From an uncultured Opitutales bacterium (GTDB taxonomy: Bacteria; Verrucomicrobiota; Verrucomicrobiia; Opitutales; UBA2995), in contig CALGUT010000025.1 in assembly GCA_937920335.1 (NCBI GenBank), positions 1-7,086 of the forward strand: a DNA stretch of 7,086 nt. Direction: 5' to 3'. Shown here in pieces: positions 7,048 to 7,086 of this stretch; positions within the stretch are counted from its first letter, which is position 1, and each line of letters opens with the position of its first letter. A model generated the notes under the pieces. That model worked only from the letters and a program-made list of their open reading frames with translations. It was not told where the DNA came from and did no database searches. A program made the translations under genes and the position numbers.

Positions 7048-7086
7048 CGGCTTATTCCAGCGTTTCAAAACCACCATAAATTAGAG

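Noticed and set aside
1..7086. Insertion sequences, integrase genes, CRISPR repeats or defence genes
   Set aside because: No terminal inverted repeats with a transposase, no regularly spaced repeats and no nuclease or toxin frames were seen. The window is filled by three transport genes and one regulator.

Overview
The window looks like a piece of chromosome from a marine-type member of Verrucomicrobiota, probably class Opitutia/Opitutae (Puniceicoccales-like). This placement rests on protein style, not on a database search. The TonB-dependent receptor is very long and has an N-terminus of the kind I associate with this group ('ETVFELSPF' just after the signal peptide, then 'TLAGSRIRT'). The LacI-type regulator carries the 'NPLITALMSSRR' hinge and the 'WVPGETL' C-terminus that I also associate with it. 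Shine-Dalgarno sequences are weak or absent, and base composition is balanced (about half G+C by eye).

Layout, left to right. (1) Positions 2-215, plus strand: the C-terminal end of the small membrane subunit (TctB) of a tripartite tricarboxylate transporter (TTT), which enters from beyond the left edge. It is readable only if one base of a GGGGG run is skipped, so it shows an apparent frameshift. (2) 231-1718, plus: the large membrane subunit TctA, 15 bp downstream and clearly in the same operon. (3) 1719-1929: a 211-bp intergenic region with repeats and palindromes that are plausible regulator-binding sites. (4) 1930-2994, plus: a LacI/GalR-family regulator. (5) 2995-3142: a short convergent intergenic region holding a perfect 10-bp-stem hairpin at 3081-3110. 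(6) 3143-6865, minus: a 1240-residue TonB-dependent outer-membrane receptor, which fills more than half of the window. (7) 6866-7086: the upstream region of the receptor gene, containing several TTGGTTAA-like boxes and an ATGAAA-TT-TTTCAT palindrome.

Working model (inference): the locus is a small uptake module. The receptor would bring a solute across the outer membrane using TonB energy. A TctC-type binding protein, not in the window, would hand it to TctB/TctA in the inner membrane. The LacI-type protein would sense the solute or a product of it and control one or both transcripts. The main support for a regulatory link is that TTAACCAA occurs in the intergenic region before lacI and twice, in inverted orientation, before the receptor gene. 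The substrate cannot be read from the sequence; organic acids and sugar acids are the usual TTT substrates. Nothing mobile, no CRISPR array and no RNA gene was seen.
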